Positions 1 to 5,711 of a stretch of 5,794 nt of DNA are shown here, piece after piece. Every line of letters starts with the position of its first letter. Within the stretch, counting starts at the first letter, position 1. A program made the position numbers and the translations under genes. The stretch is from the NCBI GenBank assembly GCA_034440595.1, contig JAWXCH010000057.1:1-5794 (forward strand), in the 5' to 3' direction. The stretch is from JAWXCH01 sp034440595 (GTDB taxonomy: Bacteria; Planctomycetota; Planctomycetia; Pirellulales; JALHPA01). Below the pieces are notes generated by a model. The model ran no database searches. It was not told the DNA's origin and saw nothing but the letters and a program-made list of their open reading frames with translations.

Positions 1-1035
1 CCGCCGCCCCCTCCGCGCCCGAGGGGCGAGATAGTCAATGTGATTGAACTGGAGGGAAACACAGCGTCAATCGCGATCGCGGTAGGTGCCACTGTGCCGC
101 TTCGTTTGAAAGCCTTCGAGGAGACTTCTGCGGGGGATTTATTGCCCGTGCCTTCACCAAAGCTGATTGCAAAGACGAACCGACAGGATTTCCTCGGCGT
201 CGATGGTGCGAACCAGGCAATCGCAATAGGCAACGGTCAAACGACTGTCTGGTTCGAATCCGAAGACGGCATTGTGAAATCGAACAGTGTGCTTGTCGAA
301 TCGGTGCAATGTTCAAGGGCAACGATAAGCGGAATTCCGGATCGTATGCTCCTCCAGGGTGAGCACCTTCCAATCAAAGTGACATACACGACCGAGAGTG
401 GTGATCGTGATGATCTTCTGCACGACGCATCATTAGACGAAATAGGTATGGGTCGAGTTAGCCGGAACGGCGTTTTCTTTGCCGGCTCGCACGAGGGAAC
501 GGCAACACTTCGTGTTCGTTGGGGGATTAACCAGATTGATACTGTGTCCGCGTCAATTCATATCGGATCCGAGCGCGTGCCGCCGCGGAGGGGGAAGGGT
601 GGCGACACAGGCGGTGAAATTCCTCTCATTCTTCTTTGCGGCACTTCGGTACCTGGAATGGATCATTTCCCGATCGAACAGCGAACAATCATGCCATCCG
701 AGCACTTTCCCACCATTATCGACTTTGATCCAGTATTCGAAAATGTAATCTTCATCAATCCTGACAGCAGAGAATCGATCCAAGCCCGCCGAGGTCGGGG
801 CGGTCGCAAGGGGATGGCTGGAATTGCGACGGAAACCTACTACCAGTTCATCGCGATGAAATGCTTTGAAATCCTGAAACGCCTATGGATATTCGAGCAA
901 GCGCGTGAGACCCCGCTAACCGAAGTCCAGTTTCGTCAACAGTTCGCAACGGCCGAAACCGAATGTGCGCCCTTCATTGAGCACGCATATACGATTGCTG
1001 AGGGAATTGCCGACGTAGGAGGTAAATCGTCATGA
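1..1035 (+). CDS. C-terminal part of a large Ig-like-domain protein (5' end outside window)
   Basis: The reading frame is open from base 1, so this is the C-terminal 344 residues of a longer protein. A GTG at 40 would be possible, but it has no good ribosome site and the frame continues upstream through a proline-rich linker (PPPPPRPRGE), which argues for a true 5' truncation by the window edge. After the linker come two stretches of alternating hydrophobic beta-strands, about residues 14-105 and 106-190. The second has the spacing of bacterial Ig-like (Big_2-type) domains, with VSRNGVFFAGSHEGTATLRV near its end. The last 150 residues hold a GERVPPRRGKGG-like basic segment, a FENVIFINPDS strand, an ARRGRGGRKG basic loop and a long helix (YYQFIAMKCFEILKRLWIFEQ). 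The INPDS-plus-helix tail recalls C-termini of large HSP90/GHKL-type ATPases found in defence islands, but the ATPase domain would lie upstream and is not visible, so that is inference. The stop overlaps the next start, so the two genes are probably coupled. Confidence 0.8.
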   Translation, partial: PPPPPRPRGEIVNVIELEGNTASIAIAVGATVPLRLKAFEETSAGDLLPVPSPKLIAKTNRQDFLGVDGANQAIAIGNGQTTVWFESEDGIVKSNSVLVESVQCSRATISGIPDRMLLQGEHLPIKVTYTTESGDRDDLLHDASLDEIGMGRVSRNGVFFAGSHEGTATLRVRWGINQIDTVSASIHIGSERVPPRRGKGGDTGGEIPLILLCGTSVPGMDHFPIEQRTIMPSEHFPTIIDFDPVFENVIFINPDSRESIQARRGRGGRKGMAGIATETYYQFIAMKCFEILKRLWIFEQARETPLTEVQFRQQFATAETECAPFIEHAYTIAEGIADVGGKSS

Positions 1036-1721
1036 GCATGGCTACAAATCGCCGCACCGCAGCACAGGAGATCCTACTTGCAGCGGCGGACCTAGCGAAC
1101 ACGGGCAAACGAGATTTCACCGAATGGGAGCTGACCGTCGCAGCCTGGCGTCGCGACAATAATCGTTTTGGGCTGCGCGGATTCGAATCAGCGCACCCAG
1201 ATCATAAGCGAGTAATGATGGAGATCATGGGGCAAACTAAGAAGGACAATCCTGTGCGAAGGTGCTTCATAGTGAAGACGAAGCCAAACTATTACCGATT
1301 GACGGATCTGGGTGCTGCTGAGGTCACCGCGCTTTTACATAGACCGGCGGTAGGGGCAACAACATCCAAATCACCCGGGCTAATCTATGTTGCGGTTGAG
1401 CCATTCGTGGAGAGCCCACCATTTCGTGCCTGGCTAAAGGATAATGATGAGCCACGGACCTGGTTAGGTGCTGCGGCATTCCTTGGTCTGTCTAGGAATA
1501 CTGCCAACGAGCTTAACGATCGCATACGTGCGATCGAAACAGCTGCGAAGCATGCAAGTGAGTGGTGTGTCCAAGCAGGGCGAAACGACATCACCCGCGG
1601 AGTGCATGGGGGCTCGCGCCCGATCCCACTCGCGGAGATCGAGCAACTGCAGGCGTTTCTTGATGTGCTTCGCGGGCGGTTCGCCCGGCAGATCGAGGCG
1701 ATCCGGCAAAAAGAGGGTTGA
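1032..1721 (+). CDS. Winged-helix DNA-binding-like protein, partner of upstream gene
   Basis: This encodes 229 residues. The ATG is preceded by a strong ribosome site (AGGAGGT, about 8 nt upstream) and overlaps the upstream stop as ATGA, so it is probably translated by coupling and made in proportion to the large upstream protein. Residues about 8-100 look like a winged helix: helix AAQEILLAAADLA, a FTEWELTVAAW helix, a recognition-like segment around PDHKRVMMEIMG, and a wing ending NYYRLTDLGAAEV, the YRLT-x-x-G ending seen in many winged-helix domains. Residues about 140-229 are mainly helical (WLGAAAFLGLSRNTANELNDRI, then IEQLQAFLDVLRGRFARQIEAI) and may serve in oligomerisation or binding the partner. 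I do not recognise a named family and see no catalytic motif. The last 131 bp overlap the end of the convergent methyltransferase gene. It could be a sensor or specificity subunit for the upstream protein; that is inference. Confidence 0.85.
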   Translation: MSMATNRRTAAQEILLAAADLANTGKRDFTEWELTVAAWRRDNNRFGLRGFESAHPDHKRVMMEIMGQTKKDNPVRRCFIVKTKPNYYRLTDLGAAEVTALLHRPAVGATTSKSPGLIYVAVEPFVESPPFRAWLKDNDEPRTWLGAAAFLGLSRNTANELNDRIRAIETAAKHASEWCVQAGRNDITRGVHGGSRPIPLAEIEQLQAFLDVLRGRFARQIEAIRQKEG

Positions 1722-2724
1722 TACCTGTCAATTTGAACTGTTTGAACCGTTCCTCTGATGTACGCGCATAGTGCTCATCGGCTTCAATCCCGACCCACCG
1801 GCGATCGCGCATTTCGGCGACGAAACCGGTTGAATTGCTCCCAGCGAATGGGTCTAAAACGAGATCGCCAGGATCTGTCAAGAAGTCTACAAAGAACTGA
1901 ATTAATTTCATCGGCATTCGAGCGGGATGCTGCGGAATGTTGTTGGCTCTGCAATATCGTTGGTATGGGTCAGATGTCGAAGTGTTGGCGATCGAAAGAA
2001 CATCTGAGGGCCCATCGTTAGCAGCAAGTATTTCCTGTTGGATTGACGCGATGGATGGTATCAGGACGTTAGGCGGGATTGCACCTCCGTTGTCGGCAAG
2101 AAACGACGTTTCGCCAATTTGATGTTCCGACGGACGGGTCCCCGGATTGTATGTGCCTCTCTTCAGCAACTTACGCATCGCGTCGCTGTACTCCGTGAGT
2201 ATATGGCTGTTGTCCGCCTTTGGGCGCGGTGTTGGAGACATCCACCAAACTCTTGTGAATGCATCTTTTACCCTACAGCGTTCGACTGTCACCCACTGCG
2301 CAGGGCTCGGAAGTCGAGCGGGGTTGAAGCAGATAAATTCTTGGCAGAGGTGCAAGCCGGCCTTCTTTTTGAACGCCAGCAGAGCTTCAATCGCGAGCGT
2401 CGACACTGTGGGTTGGCCCGCGTCCCAGCCGTTACCCACTTCAATTACAATTGAACCATCGGCGGTCAAGAGATTAGTCAGTAGTGGCGCAAAATCTGCT
2501 AGCCAATCCACGTACTCTTCGCCCTGCAGGTTTCCATATTTTTTTTTCCGGTTTAGCGGAAAGGGCGGTGACGTGAATACAAGCTGTACCTTCCCTATAA
2601 ATTTGGTCAGAGGAGGTTGCGTCAGCGTATACAGAGAATCTCCAATGTAGAGAGCTCCGCGAGAGCGCTTGTAGGCTAACTTCGCGGGCTGGCCCGATGT
2701 GTCACTTGGGAGCTTAGTAGGCAT
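1591..2724 (-). CDS. PvuII-like DNA (cytosine-N4)-methyltransferase, beta class
   Basis: This 377-residue enzyme is predicted to transfer a methyl group from S-adenosylmethionine to a base (most likely cytosine N4) in a specific duplex site. Motif IV is TSPPF (residues 51-55), the catalytic (S/T)PP(Y/F) of amino-methyltransferases. The AdoMet-binding motif I, DPFAGSNSTG (291-300), lies after it, which is the beta-class order. From memory of M.PvuII, many blocks agree: RKKKYGN (59-65), YVDW (71-74), FNPARLPSP (133-141), RVKDAF (151-156), a VWW just after, RPSEHQIG (197-204), DNGGAIPPN (211-219), HPARMPMKL (266-274). About 17 extra residues sit near 226-243. The family core ends near residue 338; the last 39 residues are low-complexity and are encoded opposite the end of the convergent winged-helix gene. 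The start ATG has only a weak ribosome site (GAAAG) 20 nt after the RHH stop, consistent with an operon. N6-adenine specificity is less likely, and the CAGCTG target of PvuII cannot be assumed. Confidence 0.93.
   Translation of the reverse strand: MPTKLPSDTSGQPAKLAYKRSRGALYIGDSLYTLTQPPLTKFIGKVQLVFTSPPFPLNRKKKYGNLQGEEYVDWLADFAPLLTNLLTADGSIVIEVGNGWDAGQPTVSTLAIEALLAFKKKAGLHLCQEFICFNPARLPSPAQWVTVERCRVKDAFTRVWWMSPTPRPKADNSHILTEYSDAMRKLLKRGTYNPGTRPSEHQIGETSFLADNGGAIPPNVLIPSIASIQQEILAANDGPSDVLSIANTSTSDPYQRYCRANNIPQHPARMPMKLIQFFVDFLTDPGDLVLDPFAGSNSTGFVAEMRDRRWVGIEADEHYARTSEERFKQFKLTGINPLFAGSPRSAGRTAREAHQETPAVARSPRVGSGASPHALRG
2539..2547 (-). repeat. A9 homopolymer in methyltransferase coding strand
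   Basis: Nine consecutive T on the plus strand read as AAA AAA AAA on the coding strand, giving Lys60-Lys61-Lys62 just after the catalytic TSPPF. Tracts of this length are prone to replication or transcription slippage. A one-base change would frameshift the enzyme at residue 60-63 of 377 and inactivate it. Confidence 0.95.
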
Positions 2725-2744
2725 GAATACTTTCAGTAATTCGC

Positions 2745-2936
2745 TTAACTATTGGGAAATTCCAGTTTCAACTGACCGCGTTCGGAATCCTGGATGAACT
2801 GCTTCAAGGCATATCGCACGACGAACGCCAAGGTGGTGCCATTTTGCTCTGCAATACGCTCAAGGACAGACCGTTGGCCTGGAGCCAACGTGACCGTAAT
2901 CCGATCGGACTCAGTGACCTGTTGTTTTTTTGACAT
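2745..2936 (-). CDS. Ribbon-helix-helix transcriptional regulator
   Basis: A 63-residue protein of the CopG/Arc-type RHH fold: a basic N-terminus (MSKKQQ), a DNA-contacting beta-strand DRITVTLAP (residues 11-19), helix A (RSVLERIAEQ, about 22-31), the turn NGTT, and helix B (LAFVVRYALKQFIQD, about 36-50). RHH proteins act as dimers, inserting the paired strand into the major groove. I chose the ATG at 2936 because AGAGG lies 5 nt upstream of it; a longer reading from 2984 would put its extra 16 codons across the operator repeats and the promoter -10. It is the first gene of a two-gene unit with the methyltransferase (20-nt gap). The perfect inverted repeat inside its promoter makes autorepression, and so control of methylase level, the likely job. 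In PvuII-type systems this role is usually played by a helix-turn-helix C protein, so an RHH regulator here is unusual. An antitoxin role is possible, but no toxin gene lies next to it. Confidence 0.85.
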   Translation of the reverse strand: MSKKQQVTESDRITVTLAPGQRSVLERIAEQNGTTLAFVVRYALKQFIQDSERGQLKLEFPNS

Positions 2937-2946
2937 GGGTACCTCT

Positions 2947-2983
2947 TGATGCAGGTTGCTGCATTGTGATGCATCTTGCATCA
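2947..2983. promoter_or_regulatory. Probable operator: repeated TGATGCA half-sites
   Basis: TGATGCA occurs at 2947-2953 and 2967-2973, and its exact complement TGCATCA at 2977-2983. The last two form a perfect inverted repeat TGATGCA-TCT-TGCATCA that lies inside the 17-bp spacer of the promoter and touches the -10. A fourth, imperfect inverted half-site (TGCATTG, 5/7) is at 2960-2966. The exact half-sites start 20 and 10 bp apart, close to whole helical turns, as expected for RHH dimers binding side by side on one face. Binding here would block RNA polymerase. That the RHH protein is the binder is inference from proximity. Confidence 0.6.
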
Positions 2984-2991
2984 TCAGTCAA
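2963..2991 (-). promoter_or_regulatory. Sigma70-type promoter for RHH-methyltransferase operon
   Basis: Read on the minus strand there is TTGACT (plus 2986-2991, 5/6 match to the -35 consensus), a 17-bp spacer, then CACAAT (plus 2963-2968, 4/6 match to the -10). The predicted transcription start is near plus 2955-2957, about 20 nt before the RHH ATG at 2936. No competing better promoter was seen in this stretch. Confidence 0.6.
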
Positions 2992-3242
2992 GTTCGCTGT
3001 TTCCACTGTATTCAAGTTCACTCGGGCGTGACTCTGCATAAATCAGTTGATCGAGCGAGCCGCCAATACGTAGGGCTTGAAGGGAAAGTAGCTCGAAACA
3101 CATACTCCCACTTGTGGCGAACCGATCGAGTGAGGTACAACACTCGCTATCCCGAAGAGGGATCGCTTAACGCAATCGTGACTCGTTGCTTTCAATGGCC
3201 GCTAGAACGGCCCTCGCGTCGGTAATGAAAGGTGGCTGTAGC
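2992..3242. other. Divergent intergenic control region
   Basis: About 250 bp separate the RHH operon from the rightward winged-helix gene. No convincing gene is seen. Three small inverted repeats cluster in its right part: CGAGTG/CACTCG (3127-3132 with 3141-3146), ATCCC/GGGAT (3149-3153 with 3159-3163) and GGCCG/CGGCC (3197-3201 with 3208-3212). If transcribed rightward they could fold into a structured leader. The best rightward promoter I can propose is weak: TTGAAG (3077-3082), 18 bp, CATACT (3101-3106), 4/6 at each box. No TGATGCA half-site was seen in this part. Confidence 0.4.
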
Positions 3243-3818
3243 ATGATCGAGAATAACCCGAGCAACGTCACCTCTGCATTCGAGATGCTTCTTGAAGAGG
3301 TAGAAGCCGAGATTGATTTTGTCAACGGCGTCGGATCGAAGGCATTCGAGAGTCGAGATTATGACAAGGCGAAAGAGGCGCTGGAGCGGACCGGAGCGAT
3401 GACGGCGTTTCGGGACAAAGTGGCAGCGCTACGCAAGAATTGGGAGCAGCTCGCAGCGACGGCCGAACGTGAGGAGGACGAGCAGACACGTGAGGATCGC
3501 CGCAATTTGGGAAAGCTTCGCAAGGGCGTGCGAACCCCCACGGAGGCTTATTACATGCCGCTTTTGCAAGTGCTGGAAAAAATAGGTGGCCGTGGCAAAG
3601 TGGCTGAAGTGCTTGATAGGGTGGGTGCGGTCATGAAGAGAGTGCTCAAGGACGTGGATTACCAGCCGCTGGCGAGCAATCCGGACAACCTGCGTTGGCG
3701 CAATGCAGCACAATGGGCGCGGAACAACATGGTAAATGAAGGATTGCTGAAGAGCGACTCGCCGCGAGGATTCTGGGAAATCAGTGAGAGAGGCTTGGCC
3801 ATGTTAAAGGGCACGTGA
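3243..3818 (+). CDS. Helical protein with C-terminal Mrr_N-like winged helix
   Basis: A 191-residue protein. The ATG at 3243 is chosen because AAAGGTGG sits 7 nt upstream; an in-frame TTG at 3186 would add 19 residues without a ribosome site. Residues about 10-95 are strongly helical and charged (FEMLLEEVEAEIDFVNGV, then DKAKEALERTGAMTAFRDKVAALRKNWEQL, then EREEDEQTREDRRNL) and probably form a coiled coil or helical bundle. Residues about 100-190 resemble the winged helix at the N-terminus of Mrr-type restriction proteins: TEAYYMPLLQVLEKIGG, a GKVAEVLDRVGAVM helix, a RWRNAAQWARNNMVNEGLL recognition-like helix, and a wing GFWEISERGLAML. No nuclease core follows, so this is a stand-alone DNA-binding-like protein, perhaps the recognition partner of the nuclease-like gene downstream or a regulator. 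The next gene is 147 nt away and has its own candidate promoter, so the two may or may not be one operon. Confidence 0.88.
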   Translation: MIENNPSNVTSAFEMLLEEVEAEIDFVNGVGSKAFESRDYDKAKEALERTGAMTAFRDKVAALRKNWEQLAATAEREEDEQTREDRRNLGKLRKGVRTPTEAYYMPLLQVLEKIGGRGKVAEVLDRVGAVMKRVLKDVDYQPLASNPDNLRWRNAAQWARNNMVNEGLLKSDSPRGFWEISERGLAMLKGT

Positions 3819-3821
3819 ACA

Positions 3822-3886
3822 GGTAGACGGGTTTGCCGATGGCTGCATCGGCGAACCGGCTCGTTAACCACAACCAACCCGTCACC
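3822..3886 (+). terminator. Strong hairpin after winged-helix gene, possible terminator
   Basis: A 12-bp stem pairs 3830-3841 with 3846-3857 (one G-U pair) around a GCTG loop, starting 11 nt after the stop at 3818. No T-tract follows on either strand, so a classical intrinsic terminator is not shown. A second pairing competes for part of it: GGT, a bulged A, GACGGGTT (3822-3833) can pair with AACCCGTCACC (3876-3886). It could be a terminator, an mRNA 3'-end protector, or an attenuating structure before the next gene. Confidence 0.45.
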
Positions 3887-3902
3887 CACTTTTCGGCTTG
3901 TG

Positions 3903-3929
3903 TTGCGTGAACATCAGATTGGGTAAAAT
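3903..3929 (+). promoter_or_regulatory. Candidate promoter for nuclease-like gene
   Basis: TAAAAT at 3924-3929 matches the -10 consensus at 5/6. Upstream, TTGCGT (3903-3908) is a poor -35 at a short 15-bp spacing, and TTGTGT (3898-3903) is at 20 bp. The start codon at 3966 would follow a leader of roughly 30 nt. Confidence 0.35.
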
Positions 3930-3965
3930 GTCCTTGCTTCAGTCAGCAACTGAGCGAGGTTTGTT

Positions 3966-5030
3966 ATGGTGATTATCAGCCGACTCGGGGTTCGGGCAAA
4001 GCCCGCGAACAATCATCCCCAGTTCAAGGAGTGGGAGATCGCGAACGTCGTCATCCTTGTAACGGCCGCCAACCGCGATGAGACGCTTGCTTTAGGCCGT
4101 GAAGTGCTTCGACGGGAAAAGTGGGAGCTACTCGAGGTCCAAATATGCGACAGGCTCATAGAGGAACGGGTCCGCGAACAAGGCGGAGCGATGCTGGAAG
4201 CTTATGAGTCCGCCGTTGCCACCGGCTCCGTGATACGTGTGTTTCCGAACAATTTCGCACCGGGCAAGGCCGGCATACCGGCGATCCTCCCGATGCGAAT
4301 CACCGAGTCGTTCGTGGATCAGGTTGTCGCGGACATCGGCGGTGAGCGGATTCCCACCGACGACGAAACCCGAACCGTGGACTACCTGATCGGTGATTGG
4401 CTCTTCGAATTGAAGGATCTCCAAGAAGAAGGACTTCAGCAACCTGAGCGGCAGAAAAAGCTCCATAAACTCTTTTCCCGTTTCGCGGTCCCCGGCCTCC
4501 CTGTTCAAATCAACCCTTCTGTCCTCGACGAGAATGAGCGGCGAGAGTTCTTTAGCATTCTGAGCAGCCCAATCCAGCCGCAGGTGAAGAAGGCGTCGAA
4601 GCAGGTTCGATCTACCCGCGGGTTGCTGAATCGAAACGAACTAAAGGGTGGCATCATCTATCTGAACACGGGCTACGGTAGCTTTGCGCCAGAGGAGTTC
4701 GGGCCGCTCGTTGAGCGATACGTCCGCAAGGACACGACGCAGATCGAAGCCATCTTCTGTGTCGCTCTCTGGAACCAGACCAATGGGTTCGATTCGTACG
4801 TCTTCTTCCGCGCTTATCCGGAAAGACCGAGCATCCCGGTTGTCTCGCAACTACAGGAGGCGTTCGGGAATCGCTTTGAAGAAGCCATGACGCAACTTGT
4901 GCTTGGCACGTTGCCTGCCACTTCAGTCTTCGCTGACCCGCTTGTGCCAATCACTTTCAGCGTCGGTGGGGTAGAATACGTATGGCAGCCGGGTTTGGTG
5001 CCACTCAAACTTAACGATGGACCCCATTAA
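3966..5030 (+). CDS. Predicted PD-(D/E)XK nuclease-like protein
   Basis: A 354-residue protein; the ATG is preceded by GAGGT at a 5-nt spacing. Residues 1-112 form an alpha/beta region (EWEIANVVILVTAANRDETL, a helical LGREVLRREKWELLEV, then AYESAVATGSVIRVFP) that may be a separate domain. The centre carries what looks like a PD-(D/E)XK core: VDYLIGDWLFELKDL, with Asp139 on one strand and Glu148-Leu-Lys150 on the next, the usual metal-binding D and ExK. After it come a KKASKQVRSTRGLL helix (209-221) and a KGGIIYLNTGYGSFAPEEF strand-loop (227-245), an arrangement common after the catalytic strand in such nucleases (Q in the helix, a small-residue strand next). The C-terminal 100 residues are mixed alpha/beta with no motif I recognise. 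No signal peptide or membrane segment is seen. The nuclease call rests on motif spacing alone; it could be a catalytically dead or non-nuclease relative. If active, it is the best candidate restriction or effector enzyme in the window. Confidence 0.85.
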   Translation: MVIISRLGVRAKPANNHPQFKEWEIANVVILVTAANRDETLALGREVLRREKWELLEVQICDRLIEERVREQGGAMLEAYESAVATGSVIRVFPNNFAPGKAGIPAILPMRITESFVDQVVADIGGERIPTDDETRTVDYLIGDWLFELKDLQEEGLQQPERQKKLHKLFSRFAVPGLPVQINPSVLDENERREFFSILSSPIQPQVKKASKQVRSTRGLLNRNELKGGIIYLNTGYGSFAPEEFGPLVERYVRKDTTQIEAIFCVALWNQTNGFDSYVFFRAYPERPSIPVVSQLQEAFGNRFEEAMTQLVLGTLPATSVFADPLVPITFSVGGVEYVWQPGLVPLKLNDGPH

Positions 5031-5135
5031 TGCCATCGGATCGCTTCAAACTAGACACCGAGACTTCAATAAATCATTGATAGATGTCCGCAACGCCGGG
5101 GCTCTGGTTCCATCCAGAAAAAATTCGAGAGCAGG
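5031..5135. other. Convergent intergenic gap
   Basis: These 105 bp lie between the stops of the nuclease-like gene and the membrane protein gene. Only a weak inverted repeat TCAAT/ATTGA with a 5-nt loop is seen, too short to call a terminator. No gene is evident. Confidence 0.5.
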
Positions 5136-5711
5136 CTAGGACTTGAAAACACTCAACTCGTTGATGATCCAATCCAGATGCCTCAAATGTTGGTCAAATG
5201 CGCCCAGGATTTGGCGCACCTCGTACAGATTATGCACTTGCGGGCCGGCCATAATTGATACATCTATCGCCTCGAATCGTTTAAGGTTTTGCGGGCAAAG
5301 CTCGCGGATCGTGTCACACGTCTTGCCTTTCCATTCTTCGTACAAAGCCCGCCAACTAGCCACCGCAGCCTTGGTGTTTGGCGCGCTAAAAGGGTCGTTT
5401 GCGGGTTGAGTTGATCGGACGCGCGCTCCTTCGCGACGCAACTCTCGCAATCGATGCAGAACAGCCACAATGCCGTAGTGGTTGGCGAGCAAACCCCAGT
5501 AGACGTTCCGCTCCTTCGCCACATCGCGATATAGCACGACCGCCCCAAATATGGGGCCAGCCAATAGTGCGATCCACGCGAGGATGTTCACGCGCACATC
5601 GCCATCCTGTGACGTGCCATACAAGTGCGACCACGCTCCAAGCCACTCGCCGATGGTGACGATGGGAGCGTAAAAGGTGATCAGGATGAACTTCCCCCAG
5701 GGCAATCGCAT
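5136..5711 (-). CDS. Small two-helix inner-membrane protein, unknown function
   Basis: A 191-residue protein that converges on the nuclease-like gene, with 105 bp between the stops. Two hydrophobic segments are clear: residues about 7-26 (KFILITFYAPIVTIGEWLGAW) and 42-61 (NILAWIALLAGPIFGAVVLY), joined by a short polar loop (SQDGDVR). The remaining 130 residues are soluble and mostly helical, with charged stretches (LRELRREGARVR; YEEWKGKTCDTIREL; LRHLDWIINEL). By the positive-inside rule (YRDVAKER after the second helix) the tail is probably cytoplasmic. The ATG is preceded by AAGGG about 12 nt away, a poor ribosome site. A TTTTCA-17-TAAAAT promoter (plus 5739-5744 and 5716-5721) would start transcription almost at the ATG, so a leaderless message is possible. 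I do not recognise the family. Membrane effectors of this size occur in abortive-infection systems, but nothing here proves that role. Confidence 0.8.
   Translation of the reverse strand: MRLPWGKFILITFYAPIVTIGEWLGAWSHLYGTSQDGDVRVNILAWIALLAGPIFGAVVLYRDVAKERNVYWGLLANHYGIVAVLHRLRELRREGARVRSTQPANDPFSAPNTKAAVASWRALYEEWKGKTCDTIRELCPQNLKRFEAIDVSIMAGPQVHNLYEVRQILGAFDQHLRHLDWIINELSVFKS

Noticed and set aside
40..42. GTG as the true start of the first gene
   Set aside because: The frame stays open to base 1 with a proline-rich linker, and no ribosome site precedes the GTG; an edge-truncated gene is more likely.
72..81. CGCGATCGCG palindrome
   Set aside because: A single 10-bp palindrome in coding sequence, explained by common codons; no second copy seen nearby.
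2119..2650. Overlapping plus-strand reading frames opposite the methylase
   Set aside because: They are rich in Arg, Cys and Ser with no domain pattern, and the minus-strand methylase has unmistakable motifs.
2937..2984. Sixteen-residue N-terminal extension of the RHH protein from an ATG at 2984
   Set aside because: These codons cover the operator repeats and the promoter -10 box, and a good ribosome site serves the ATG at 2936.
2956..3225. An 89-codon plus-strand frame across the divergent region
   Set aside because: It starts inside the operator, has no ribosome site or recognisable fold, and overlaps the start of the next gene in another frame.
5066..5084. Small TCAAT/ATTGA hairpin as a bidirectional terminator
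   Set aside because: The stem is only 5 AT-rich base pairs and no T-tract follows.
5143..5659. Plus-strand frames opposite the membrane protein
   Set aside because: Low-complexity composition, no ribosome sites; the minus-strand frame gives clear membrane helices.
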